Shown: piece by piece, positions 7,170 through 15,630 of the stretch
Numbering within the stretch: the stretch's first letter is position 1
How the letters are laid out: every line of letters begins with the position of its first letter
Assembly (NCBI GenBank): GCA_027577415.1
Contig: JANBQS010000310.1
Coordinates: forward strand, 1-21,457
Direction: 5' to 3'
DNA: 21,457 nt
From: Coemansia sp. RSA 922
Taxonomy: Eukaryota; Kickxellomycota; Kickxellomycetes; Kickxellales; Kickxellaceae
Made by a program: the position numbers and the translations under genes
Notes under the pieces: model-generated
Told to the model about the DNA's origin: nothing
The model's input: the letters and a program-made list of their open reading frames with translations, nothing else
Database searches by the model: none

Positions 7170-8855
7170 ATGACAATGAAAACTCTATCGCCGTTCCAGT
7201 TACTTCCGCCTCATGTTGTCGAGCTGGTGGTGAACCATATCGCCGGTACTAGGCGCAGGATTTATTCTGGCTCTGACGACCCCGAAGAGGAAGCCGAGTT
7301 GCAGATGCCCCTTTTGTGGGTCTGCCACAATTTTCGTGTCGCTGTATACTCGCGCTTCTGCCGTGGCTATGAATTGTGTCTGAACAGCGGCAATGGCACT
7401 GTACATTCAACGCGATCCTCGTGGCCAGATTGCCTTGAGCAAGCCGACTATCAGACACAGCACCTGGCCAAGGACCTTCAAATAGAGGTAGATATTTGGA
7501 GTATCTACTCGGGCAAGTCGTCTGAGCTGCTTTCTCACGCACCCAACACCGACCTTGTATTCCCGCTCGTTCGCTCGCTTACGTTCTTTTTCGTCCCGTC
7601 GTTGAAGAAGAAACAGAAAACAACGACTAGCGTGCAAGACATCGAGGCCAACATCACCGCATTGGTGCAGCGGGTTAAGCGTATGGTGCCCATGGCAAAC
7701 GAAGTCAAGGTGGAGACCTCTGCCTATTCTCATGACGTACATCCAAGCGCCTGCCCTCACTTTGCCGGTCTGGTTTCGCAGCTCTATCGGCTTACCGACA
7801 GTGTTGTACGCAGCTCTCTCAACTGCACTGTGCCATTCTGGCAGCAGCACGACCTAGTCCAAAGCATTATCTACTCTAGCTATCAGGATTACAACAGCAG
7901 TGAGTCGGTTATGCAGCTAGTGCGGCGTAATGCGTCGGTGTTACGGACTCTAGACATTGCATTGGAGGCATCTGACATAACTGGGCTCATCCGGAATGAC
8001 AACGACGGCTATGTTTGCTATCCGCGCTTGCACAGACTGAATTTGAAAATGCTTTCAAACTGCACCGACTCAAAACGACCGACGTTTACCGGCGCTGCAC
8101 CATTCCCTGTGTTACAGCGGCTACAAATCAGTGACCAGTACCCGTTTGGTGATGATACGCCCTTCAGAGACAACGCAGGCACCCTCGAAAATTTGAAAAT
8201 CAACATTGACGCTGAATCAGTTATAGCATTTAACCGGTGCCATGTGTTTACGTCAGACAGCCACCCAAAGCTACAGTGTGTCATGCTTGGGCTGATGCCA
8301 AACCTAGTGTCGGAACACTTTGGCTCGGATGTTGCGTGTATGCGGTTTGTACTAGACATCGCACCTAATGCATCTGTGCGAGAGATCATGGGCATTGACT
8401 GCGATCAAGGACTCTCGGCTGCTCTTCCCTTACTGCACGACCACACACGAATCCAGGTCCTGCTCCTACCAAACATGGACATTAGTCTCTGGGATTCTAT
8501 CACCTTGGTAAAGTCGCTTCCCGTTCTCTCAGATTTGCGTACCATGGCCCCAGCCTTGGGATCGATTCCTACTGGCACCACTTTGCCCAAGCTTTCTGTG
8601 TATGTGCTATCGACATACGGTACTATTAATAAGCGGTTTCGGTGCTGGCACCTAAATATGAAGCGTGGAGGTACTCCTAAGGACGCTGCGAGATGTGTGC
8701 TGTTACTAGCTCTGATATGTCCCAGCTTTGATTTTGTTCTGCCACCAGTAGCTAGACACGCGGCTTTCACATCACAGATGAAAAAGCTCATAGCCACGAA
8801 TGCATTCAAGCAGCACGAGCCTCGCTTGCAACGCCTGCTGTCTGATAGATTATAA
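7170..8855 (+). CDS. F-box-like/leucine-rich protein of a probable Kickxellomycotina-expanded family
   Basis: A 561-residue intronless protein. The N-terminus, with LPPHVVELVVNHIAG at about 12-26 followed by LLWVCHNFRVAVYSRFC at about 48-64, has the helix spacing of an F-box-like domain. The rest is a mixture of short hydrophobic strands and helices with loose leucine-rich character (for example LRTLDIALE, LHRLNLKML, LQRLQISDQY, LENLKINID), suggesting an irregular LRR solenoid. A short Lys-rich loop lies at about 144-152. The architecture resembles a large paralogous family I recall from Coemansia-type genomes; that recollection was not checked by search. If the F-box reading is right, it would be an SCF substrate adaptor, but no substrate can be named. 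The first ATG is used; a second lies two codons on. Confidence 0.7.
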   Translation: MTMKTLSPFQLLPPHVVELVVNHIAGTRRRIYSGSDDPEEEAELQMPLLWVCHNFRVAVYSRFCRGYELCLNSGNGTVHSTRSSWPDCLEQADYQTQHLAKDLQIEVDIWSIYSGKSSELLSHAPNTDLVFPLVRSLTFFFVPSLKKKQKTTTSVQDIEANITALVQRVKRMVPMANEVKVETSAYSHDVHPSACPHFAGLVSQLYRLTDSVVRSSLNCTVPFWQQHDLVQSIIYSSYQDYNSSESVMQLVRRNASVLRTLDIALEASDITGLIRNDNDGYVCYPRLHRLNLKMLSNCTDSKRPTFTGAAPFPVLQRLQISDQYPFGDDTPFRDNAGTLENLKINIDAESVIAFNRCHVFTSDSHPKLQCVMLGLMPNLVSEHFGSDVACMRFVLDIAPNASVREIMGIDCDQGLSAALPLLHDHTRIQVLLLPNMDISLWDSITLVKSLPVLSDLRTMAPALGSIPTGTTLPKLSVYVLSTYGTINKRFRCWHLNMKRGGTPKDAARCVLLLALICPSFDFVLPPVARHAAFTSQMKKLIATNAFKQHEPRLQRLLSDRL

Positions 8856-9309
8856 AGTTAACTATATATTTTTCGATACATATACCTTATTTACCAGCGC
8901 TCATGCTTGAGAATGAAAGCAGCTTGTCTATGACAGTGTCGGAAAAAAACTAATTAGCAACGTTTTGATTACACAGGGGTGGGAATAAAGAATGCTCAAC
9001 AAACTATCTAACAATATGCAGAAGCAAATTTATGCCAACCCACCTACAAGCTGCATATTTGGCGATTTGCAATGCTCTAGAGGGCAACGTCTTGTTGCCA
9101 TATATGTTGCTGCAAGTAATCAAGATGTACTACTCACATACGATAATAGCGGATTAGGTGTAACATTTCTGGACATGCCAACTCCCACACGGAAGGGCTC
9201 GCTCATTATCAGAGTGCTATAAAACAACAGCACTTGGCGCAGCATCTCCAATTGAGGAACACCAACATCTTTCACAACCAATACTAGCCAACTTTGACTT
9301 TTTCTTACA
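8856..9309. other. Intergenic region between F-box-like and HD-fold genes
   Basis: It holds the 3' flank of the left gene and the promoter of the right one. A 76-codon reading frame at 8992-9222 is not supported: it shows no recognisable motif and its stop codon lies inside the TATA element at 9218. Nothing else stands out. Confidence 0.5.
9218..9224 (+). promoter_or_regulatory. TATA box of the HD-fold gene
   Basis: A perfect TATAAAA lies 85 nt before the ATG at 9310, a workable spacing for a leader of about 50-60 nt. The intervening sequence is A/C-rich and free of upstream ATGs. Confidence 0.6.
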
Positions 9310-9921
9310 ATGTCTACCTCTACCACTACCATGACTCTTGAGCAATGCATATACAAGGTGCTCGAGCTACTCGAAAACTCCGGCAAGAAGGAGCACATTA
9401 GCGGAAAGATGACGCAGCTGGACCACGCGCTTCACGTCGCCAACCTCGCTATGAGAGAGGGTGCCGATGAAGAAACCATTTTGGCCGGGCTTTTGATCGA
9501 TATCAGTCAACATGACAAGAAACAAGCTGTGCAGCTACCAACTGACCAGGTCTCAAGTTTTATTCCCGTTGATCGCTACGAGGCTGATGACTTCATTGTG
9601 CGCAAGCTCGGGTTCTCCAACAAGACGTGCGAGTTGGTCGAGTCTAACATCAAGGCCAAGCGCTACCTTTCAGCGACTGATCCTGAGTACAACGGCTACG
9701 GCGAAGGTGCAGTTATAATGTTTGTCACCTTTAGGAATAACCCACTCTCGCCTAGTGATATGCGCAATTTTGAGATGGACCCGCTCTTCCAGCAAAAGGT
9801 GCAGCTTACAAAGTGGGACGACGCAGCCGCCAAGGTCACTGGGGTTAAGCCACCTGCTTTGGACACGTACCGCGATATGGTTATCAGAAACCTGTTGATG
9901 TCTAAGAAGACGTTGTACTGA
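9310..9921 (+). CDS. HD-fold protein related to PhnZ-type oxygenases, metal site degenerate
   Basis: A 203-residue protein whose full-length layout matches the PhnZ-like HD family, in which mixed-valent di-iron enzymes cleave organophosphonates. Recognisable blocks are MTQLDHALHVANLA (34-47), the helix LLIDIS (61-66), IKAKRYLSATDPEY (114-127), NNPLSPSDMRNFE (143-155) and KWDDAAAKV (168-176). The residues expected to bind metal are mostly altered: the defining His-Asp pair reads Ile63-Asp64, the following Gly-His reads Ser66-Gln67, and the His expected before the AKRYL block is Asn113. His39 and the Asp170/171 pair remain. The protein is therefore likely a non-catalytic or repurposed family member. 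The frame is intact over its whole length, so it is not an obvious pseudogene. It has its own TATA box and a downstream AATAAA cluster. Confidence 0.78.
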   Translation: MSTSTTTMTLEQCIYKVLELLENSGKKEHISGKMTQLDHALHVANLAMREGADEETILAGLLIDISQHDKKQAVQLPTDQVSSFIPVDRYEADDFIVRKLGFSNKTCELVESNIKAKRYLSATDPEYNGYGEGAVIMFVTFRNNPLSPSDMRNFEMDPLFQQKVQLTKWDDAAAKVTGVKPPALDTYRDMVIRNLLMSKKTLY

Positions 9922-11112
9922 GCCTCTGTATGGATAACGAGCTATGATTTTTGACTAAATACATCTTGGGAACATATCTAATTCCACAACAAATAAATAA
10001 ATCCAACCTCTATGAGTATAAACCTTTAACCACATTTGCGAGACTTACATCCCTGAAATTTTAAGCAAATGTGTTGACATACCACAGTCCTTTGTCAGTT
10101 GCTCAGCTCTTAACACAACTACTCCAGCCACCAATGAGTTCTGTACACAGCTTTGCATAATTTATTAAAAGGCTTGGTTTCTTTTGTCTAGGGGCGGCTT
10201 TGCAAATTTATCTTAACACATCTATAACCGCGTGGAAATAGTCAATGTCATATTTGTTGTTCTTGGCAGTAGCTTGTCCCTTTGCGTGTGCGTTTTGACG
10301 GAGATTGCGTATCAATAGTCAGGTTTTAAATAAACAACCGATCTATCCAGCTAATAATTGTCTGTATAATCCTAACAAGTAGTATATGTTGTTTTTATCG
10401 CGTTAGTAGCGTATGAATAAGGTTTTTTTTGGCGCAAAATATATCAAGAGCTCCCTAGAAGCTGACAAGAGCGAGAAAGCGAAACAAGTGTATGAGAATA
10501 TATAACCAAGTCAGGCAGAGTGGGACCGATTTGAACACGCTGTAAGCCTCTATGCGCCTTTCTCAACAAAATCTAAAACAGATCCCATCAATGCTATTGT
10601 CAACAACAATATAATATTTGCTACTCACTACGCCTTGGCCTATATTTCAGAAACAGGAAAACAAATACGGGGGACAGAATAATAGCGGCGCAAAGCCTCT
10701 CCACATTTATTCAAGAGCATGTGGCATAGCTCCAAGATATTTCCAAAGCCACTTGCTAGATACATCCGTAACGGTCTGGCATGGTGGCATTGCGACGGAC
10801 AAGAGACAAGTAATAAATATGAGCACAACATTCGTACACGGCAAAATTCAGCCACCACGTTTCTACTTTCAGGCAGACAGAATAAGCCTCAACGTCCGGG
10901 CATGAATTTTAAACAATCAAAACACCACATTGGATGGTTCACACACTACGCAGCTATTTGCATGACAAACTTTCACACACTTTTGGTCTTAAAAAATAGG
11001 TGGCGAGGACCGAATATATTAATCACCAAGTGCGGTCAAGAGAAAATTTTGATCTTTAGCTTGCAACCATTTCTTGTTCTAATTATTTCTTTCTTTTTTA
11101 ATACTCATAGCC
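9922..11112. other. 1.2-kb AT-rich stretch with no supported gene
   Basis: After the AATAAA cluster there is no reading frame with convincing protein character. Frames at 10618-10905 and 10719-11177 (+) and 10640-10858 (-) overlap one another and show no recognisable motif. I see no tRNA-like B box and no repeat array. The last few hundred bases presumably hold the promoter of the repeat-protein gene at 11113. A non-coding RNA or a decayed gene cannot be excluded. Confidence 0.5.
9992..10001 (+). terminator. Candidate polyadenylation signal of the HD-fold gene
   Basis: Two overlapping AATAAA hexamers lie about 70 nt after the stop codon. This fits the position of a fungal 3'-end processing signal. 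The exact cleavage site cannot be read from the sequence. Confidence 0.45.
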
Positions 11113-11643
11113 ATGTCACTAGTCAAGTACACTTTCCTTGTAGTCTCTCTGGCTCTCGCGCACAACTCGGTAGCTGAGATGGCTGAAGTAGGATATGCGC
11201 GACAAACATTGGTAGCTGCTCAACAGTATATGGCGTTCAGGCCTACCTTTGCTCGAGGCGATGACATACACGGATACGGTCATGTACATGAGCACGCTGG
11301 TGAACCTCCTGAGAGCGATGAAGAAGGCCATGGTGGTCAAGGCAATAGCGGTCAAGATCATGGCAGTCAAGGCAATAGCGGTCAAAATCATGGCGGTCAA
11401 GGCAATGGCGGTCAAGGCAATAGCGGTCAAGGCAATAGAGACGAAAGCGATGAAGATAAATGGGGCAATGGACGTGGTGATGTCGAAACTGATATCGAAA
11501 CCGAAGACGAGACCCTAGCATTAAGAGATTTTTTGATAGCGTCATCCGAATTCGAGGATAACTCTGCTACATCCCCACATGGCGGCTCCCTGGTGCTAAC
11601 TGCGCTACTAGCTGCTGGCAGCGTGTGGGCAGCCACCTTTTAG
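11113..11643 (+). CDS. Secreted, probably GPI-anchored protein with Gly/Gln/Asn/His repeats
   Basis: A 176-residue protein that I do not recognise. The N-terminus (about 1-21) is a good signal peptide: Lys5, a hydrophobic core, then a small-residue cleavage zone near NSVA. A His-rich acidic segment (HGYGHVHEHAGE) leads to seven five-residue repeats at residues 75-109 of the types GQGNS, GQDHG and GQNHG. An acidic spacer follows. The C-terminus ends in a hydrophobic stretch (about 158-174) preceded by small residues (NSATSPHGG) and with no cytoplasmic tail, the layout of a GPI-attachment signal. The likely location is the plasma membrane or cell wall; His-rich repeats might bind metal. Function is unknown. 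The first ATG is used, and the signal peptide supports it. Confidence 0.75.
   Translation: MSLVKYTFLVVSLALAHNSVAEMAEVGYARQTLVAAQQYMAFRPTFARGDDIHGYGHVHEHAGEPPESDEEGHGGQGNSGQDHGSQGNSGQNHGGQGNGGQGNSGQGNRDESDEDKWGNGRGDVETDIETEDETLALRDFLIASSEFEDNSATSPHGGSLVLTALLAAGSVWAATF
11335..11439 (+). repeat. Seven-copy 15-bp in-frame tandem repeat
   Basis: Seven consecutive 15-bp units follow the theme GGTCAAGGCAATAGC. Units alternate between GQGNS-type and GQ(D/N)HG-type in the first four copies, implying an original 30-bp unit, then continue with GQGNG/GQGNS copies. Differences between units are few, so the array probably expanded recently. The multiple-of-three length keeps the reading frame at any copy number. 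Confidence 0.92.
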
Positions 11644-11972
11644 TGACAATTTCAAACAATTTCCGTATTATATTCCATACCCTCCATATCAAACTCCTCA
11701 GGCCCTCACAGCGGAAGAAGAATATAGGGAAGCATATTAGTTTCCTTGGGCTTGTGGATCTCGCGATGACTTTCTTTCTCAAAGCAAATATTCTTCATCG
11801 TCGAATCCACTCCACCGCGCCTGATAACATCAGGGTACTTGCTAAACTATCGGGAATTTTCTCGTAAAAGCTCCCAATGATTTAGGCCATACTTTTGTTG
11901 AGCGACCTCCCCGTATGGTTGGTTGGGAATTATTGGGATTTCTCGAATAAAATATCCGTGTTAAATAGTTTT
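11644..11972. other. Intergenic region upstream of RlmN
   Basis: It holds the 3' flank of the repeat-protein gene and the RlmN promoter. The RlmN frame stays open upstream to about 11895, but without an ATG until 11973. No promoter motif or RNA gene was recognised. Confidence 0.5.
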
Positions 11973-13148
11973 ATGCTCAAAATGATCTGCTGTACGATAT
12001 CCCGACCGTTACGTCGCTTTGCATGCTTGCGCGCAAGGATGTACTCCACCGCCAGCAGTGCTGGGACTGAGGCGCGATCAAATTTGTTTGGCAAGTCAAA
12101 GAGCGATATCGTCAAGATTGTTGAAGAGATGGGTCAGCCAGCGTTTCGCGGCAAGCAGATCTACGAGTGGATATACTCCAAGGGTGCAACGCTATTCCAA
12201 GATATGGCAAACTTGCCAAATAGTCTACAAGAGCAACTAGAAAGGGGCTACTGCGTAGACTATGGCCAGATCTTGCAAAACCAGCTGTCGGTGGATGGGA
12301 CTCGCAAGATGTTGATCCAGTTCAAGAACGATTCACGAGCAGCCGTCGAGGCAGTATTTATTCCAGAAGAACACCGAGGAACATTGTGCGTGTCTTCGCA
12401 AGTTGGGTGCTCGCTTTCTTGTACGTTCTGCCACACTGGTACGCAGTCTTTGTACCGGAACTTGACTGCTGCTGAGATTGCCGGCCAGTACATGATCGCA
12501 GCGTGGATAGCAAAGGACTTGCCCCGCAGGATTAACCAGCGGCCTAACGTCTCTAACATTGTGTTCATGGGCCAGGGTGAGCCGCTCTATAACTTTCGCA
12601 ATGTGAGCTCGGCGATCAAGCTCATGACTGATCCAGACGGCGCTGGCGTGGCTCCATGGCGGATCACCATCTCGACCTCAGGCGTAGCGCCTCTGATACC
12701 GCGCATTGCGACTGAGCTCCGCGTAGGCTTAGCTATATCTCTGCACGCTGCCGACAATGACTTGCGTACCGAGATCATGCCCATCAATAAGACCTACCCG
12801 CTGCCCCTGCTAATGAACAGCTGCACGGAGTTTGCTCGGATTGCTGGGCCTCAGAACCGGCGCATTACGTTTGAGTACGTGATGCTAGATGGCGTGAATG
12901 ACTCGGACCGCCACGCCAAGCAGCTTGTAGACCTCATCCATGGACTGCCTGCACACGTTAACCTCATACCATTCAACCCATGGCCAGGCAGCGCATATCG
13001 GTCGTCGAGTGCTGCGCGTGTGGCAGCCTTCTGCGGCCTAGTGCGTAACTCTGGCGTCCATGCGTCAGTCCGGACTCCTCGCGGCGACGACATTCTAGCT
13101 GCCTGTGGCCAGCTCAAAAGCGTACACGACAAGACCGTCGATGCCTGA
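11973..13148 (+). CDS. RlmN-type radical-SAM rRNA (adenine-C2) methyltransferase, probably mitochondrial
   Basis: Relative of bacterial RlmN, which methylates C2 of A2503 in 23S rRNA and A37 in some tRNAs using radical SAM chemistry. It has 391 residues. The Arg/Cys/Ser-rich, acid-free N-terminus (about 1-30) suggests import into mitochondria. The radical-SAM cluster motif CSLSCTFC gives C146, C150 and C153. The two cysteines of the RlmN mechanism are present: C139 in LCVSSQVGC and C378 in AACGQL. SAM-binding GQGEPLYN is at about 200-207. The wording CTFCHTGTQ and GQGEPLYN is that of alphaproteobacterial homologues as I recall them, consistent with descent from the mitochondrial ancestor. The start at 11973 is the first ATG; 11982 has a better A at -3 and would remove three residues. 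There is no intron. It is 157 nt upstream of UBC9. Confidence 0.9.
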   Translation: MLKMICCTISRPLRRFACLRARMYSTASSAGTEARSNLFGKSKSDIVKIVEEMGQPAFRGKQIYEWIYSKGATLFQDMANLPNSLQEQLERGYCVDYGQILQNQLSVDGTRKMLIQFKNDSRAAVEAVFIPEEHRGTLCVSSQVGCSLSCTFCHTGTQSLYRNLTAAEIAGQYMIAAWIAKDLPRRINQRPNVSNIVFMGQGEPLYNFRNVSSAIKLMTDPDGAGVAPWRITISTSGVAPLIPRIATELRVGLAISLHAADNDLRTEIMPINKTYPLPLLMNSCTEFARIAGPQNRRITFEYVMLDGVNDSDRHAKQLVDLIHGLPAHVNLIPFNPWPGSAYRSSSAARVAAFCGLVRNSGVHASVRTPRGDDILAACGQLKSVHDKTVDA

Positions 13149-13305
13149 AGGCTGTGGCCGATCGGCTGCTGATCTCGCCTCTATGCGTGGATTTAGATCA
13201 GTTGGACTGGCTTCTTTCGTACGCGTGAAGCTGGTGCTTTCAATTTGCTTTTCTTGACAAAAATAATTCGCATTTCATAATATTTCGTTTCTTTTGAAAA
13301 AAGCA

Positions 13306-13983
13306 ATGTCTGGAATCTGTCGCAATAGACTAATGGAGGAGAGGAAGCAGTGGAGGAAGGACCACCCCTACGTATGTATCGGCTACCACCAACATGGAGA
13401 CGCCACTATGGCTTAAATGCTGCGCAGTCCTAATTTTGTTTACTATCTATTGTATTGACAATAGGGCTTCTACGCTCGCCCACAGAAGAGCGCCGATGGC
13501 TCACTGGATCTCATGCGTTGGGAGTGCGGTATACCTGGAAAGGAAGGCACGCCCTGGGACGGCGGTCTCTTCAAGTGCGTACTATTATTCACCGATGACT
13601 ATCCCGTAGCACCACCAAAGTGTCAGTTTACGCCGCCGCTGTTCCACCCAAACATTTTTCCATCTGGAACAGTATGCCTGTCTATCCTCAACGCTGACAA
13701 GGGCTGGAAACCAGCAATTACTATCAAACAGGTACGTAACTTTTCATATTCGGGCTACAGGCGCAGTGTATATCGTGCAGTGTCTTGTTGCAATGCTAAA
13801 TGGGTACTTCTCACGTATTATCTTTATGAAAGATAGATTCTGCTTGGCGTTCAGGGCTTGTTAAACGAGCCAAATAACGATGACCCTGCACAAACTGAGG
13901 CCTACCAGATGTACCGGAAGAACGTTGATCAGTACCAGGCCAGGATCCGCTTACAGGCTCAGCGATTCGCCAATACCAACTGA
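13306..13983 (+). CDS. UBC9: SUMO-conjugating enzyme E2 (Ubc9)
   Basis: Accepts SUMO from the E1 heterodimer on its catalytic cysteine and passes it to lysines, chiefly in the nucleus. Exons are 13306-13371, 13465-13731 and 13837-13983, with all junctions in phase 0 and introns of 93 and 105 nt (GTATGT and GTACGT donors, TAG acceptors). The 159-residue product matches the family length of about 158. It begins MSGI and carries the Ubc9 hallmarks [31 protein letters not shown] and ITIKQILLG, with the catalytic Cys at position 93 as in human UBC9. The very short first exon is confirmed by the seamless family sequence across the junction. It converges on G6PD, 114 nt away. Confidence 0.96.
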
Positions 13984-14097
13984 TTATGTAGCTTGGTATT
14001 GAAAGTATAGGATAAAGTATGTTTAGGCGTCAAGTGGTCTGTGAAATGAGATATTTGAATACTCTGTGTTTAAAATAGGCACAGCCTAGTAGCGCTC

Positions 14098-15630
14098 TTA
14101 CTGAGGCGCCTCCCAGTGATACTCAAGACTGGTCCTCTTGTAACCAGTGCGATTCTCAACAAACTGGTACACACCATCAGGTCCCTTGGAGCCGTACTCA
14201 TAGGGCAAGGGCTGCACGTGCTCCTTCTCGATCTGGTGGAGCAAAGGAGTGAAGATACGCCAGGCTTCATCGAGCTCGTCGCTGCGAACAAAGTTGGAGT
14301 GGTCGCCATTTAGAACGTCGAGGATAAGCGTAGCATATGCGTCGGGGATCTTGACGTCGTGGTAGCGGGTCTTGTAAGACAAATCTAGCTCAGACATGGC
14401 CAGGCTAGTCGACAGTCCGGGCTCCTTGACGATGGTCTTGATGTACACGGCCTCCTTGGGGCTGACCTGGATGACTAGCTCGTTGCGAGCCAGCTTGGGG
14501 AACAGGGCATTGGGCATGTCCTTGAACTGGATGCGAATGAGCATCTTGGCCTCGTCCAGCGCCTTGCCAGCTTTGATGACCCAGGGCACGCCACGCCACC
14601 TGTCGTTGTCAACGTGCAACACGCACTGAGCAAACGTCGGCGTGATCGAGTCCTTTGGCACGGTGTCGTCGTCCTTATATCCGGGCTTGCTACCATCTTT
14701 GGTGCCGACGTACTGACCAAGCATGGTGTCTTCGAGCTGGAGAGGCAGGATACGGCGCAGAACTTCGGTCTTGCGGTCGCGGACATCTTCGGCGCCCAGC
14801 GATTGCGGCTGGTTCATGGCCACAATACTAAGAACTTGCAACAAGTGGTTCTGCATAACGTCGCGGACAATGCCAAACTCGTCAAAGTACCCGCCGCGAC
14901 CCTCAGTGCCAAATGGTTCCTTGAAAGTAATCTGGATATTGGAAATGTAGTGGCGGTTCCACACGGCCTCGTAAAACACGTTGGCGAAGCGCAGAGAGAG
15001 GATGTTCTTGACCATCTCTTTGCCCAGATAGTGGTCGATGCGGAAGACCTCTGCCTCGTCAAACAGGGCGCCAATGTCGTGGCTGAGCTTGCGGCTGGAC
15101 TCCAAATCGTGGCCAAAAGGCTTTTCGATGACCACGCGGTTAGTGCAAGTCTCGTCATAGACATTGCGCTTGATCTGACCCGCCACATCCACAAACACTG
15201 AGGGCGGAAGAGCCATGTAGTAGACGTGGATCCGCTCACACTCGCTGCTTATATTTGCAGCTCTTTCGTGGCTGTCAATCTCGCTGCGCAGGGCTTGGAA
15301 GTTAGCATCTACGTCGTATTTGCCGCTAACGTAGTTGCAGACTTTGAGGAACGCCGCCACGCTGTCCTTTTTGGCGTCGGAGCTAAAATGTGAAGTGGCG
15401 CGCTTGTGGAACTCATCGATCGTCATTTGCGTGCGCGCGTATCCGATAATGCTGACTCGCTTGGGTAGCAGCCCTTGCTCAAAGAGGTGGAATAGCGCTG
15501 GGAACGTCTTTTTCTTGGCTAGATCACCAGATGCGCCAAAGACGACGATAATCGTTGCGACGTCGTTCTTGGCAGCACGATCAATGCCACATGCCAGCGA
15601 GGCAAAAGAGGACGATGGAGACTTTGGCAT
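14098..15630 (-). CDS. ZWF1: Glucose-6-phosphate 1-dehydrogenase
   Basis: Cytosolic enzyme oxidising glucose-6-phosphate to 6-phosphogluconolactone with NADP+, the entry step of the oxidative pentose-phosphate pathway and a main source of NADPH. The 510-residue frame is uninterrupted and of normal family length. The dinucleotide-binding motif GASGDLA is at 32-38. The substrate-binding signature RIDHYLGKE is at 197-205, with the catalytic His in RIDH inferred from the family. NRVVIEKPFGHD lies at about 164-175. The start at 15630 is the first in-frame ATG and gives a short N-terminal leader like other fungal versions. Two CCCCT elements lie 119-135 nt upstream; read on either strand these resemble fungal stress-response elements. 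No intron is seen, although many fungal homologues have one near the 5' end. Confidence 0.96.
   Translation of the reverse strand: MPKSPSSSFASLACGIDRAAKNDVATIIVVFGASGDLAKKKTFPALFHLFEQGLLPKRVSIIGYARTQMTIDEFHKRATSHFSSDAKKDSVAAFLKVCNYVSGKYDVDANFQALRSEIDSHERAANISSECERIHVYYMALPPSVFVDVAGQIKRNVYDETCTNRVVIEKPFGHDLESSRKLSHDIGALFDEAEVFRIDHYLGKEMVKNILSLRFANVFYEAVWNRHYISNIQITFKEPFGTEGRGGYFDEFGIVRDVMQNHLLQVLSIVAMNQPQSLGAEDVRDRKTEVLRRILPLQLEDTMLGQYVGTKDGSKPGYKDDDTVPKDSITPTFAQCVLHVDNDRWRGVPWVIKAGKALDEAKMLIRIQFKDMPNALFPKLARNELVIQVSPKEAVYIKTIVKEPGLSTSLAMSELDLSYKTRYHDVKIPDAYATLILDVLNGDHSNFVRSDELDEAWRIFTPLLHQIEKEHVQPLPYEYGSKGPDGVYQFVENRTGYKRTSLEYHWEAPQ

Noticed and set aside
8992..9222. 76-codon frame upstream of the HD-fold gene
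   Set aside because: No motif, and its stop lies inside a perfect TATA box for the next gene.
10719..11177. 152-codon plus-strand frame in the gene-free gap
   Set aside because: It overlaps the start of the surface-protein gene in another frame and has no recognisable domain.
11119..11430. Minus-strand repetitive hydrophobic frame over the surface-protein gene
   Set aside because: It is the antisense reading of the 15-bp repeat; the plus strand has the signal peptide and C-terminal signal.
14614..15201. 195-codon plus-strand frame opposite G6PD
   Set aside because: Shadow of the G6PD coding sequence, whose motifs and full length are clear.
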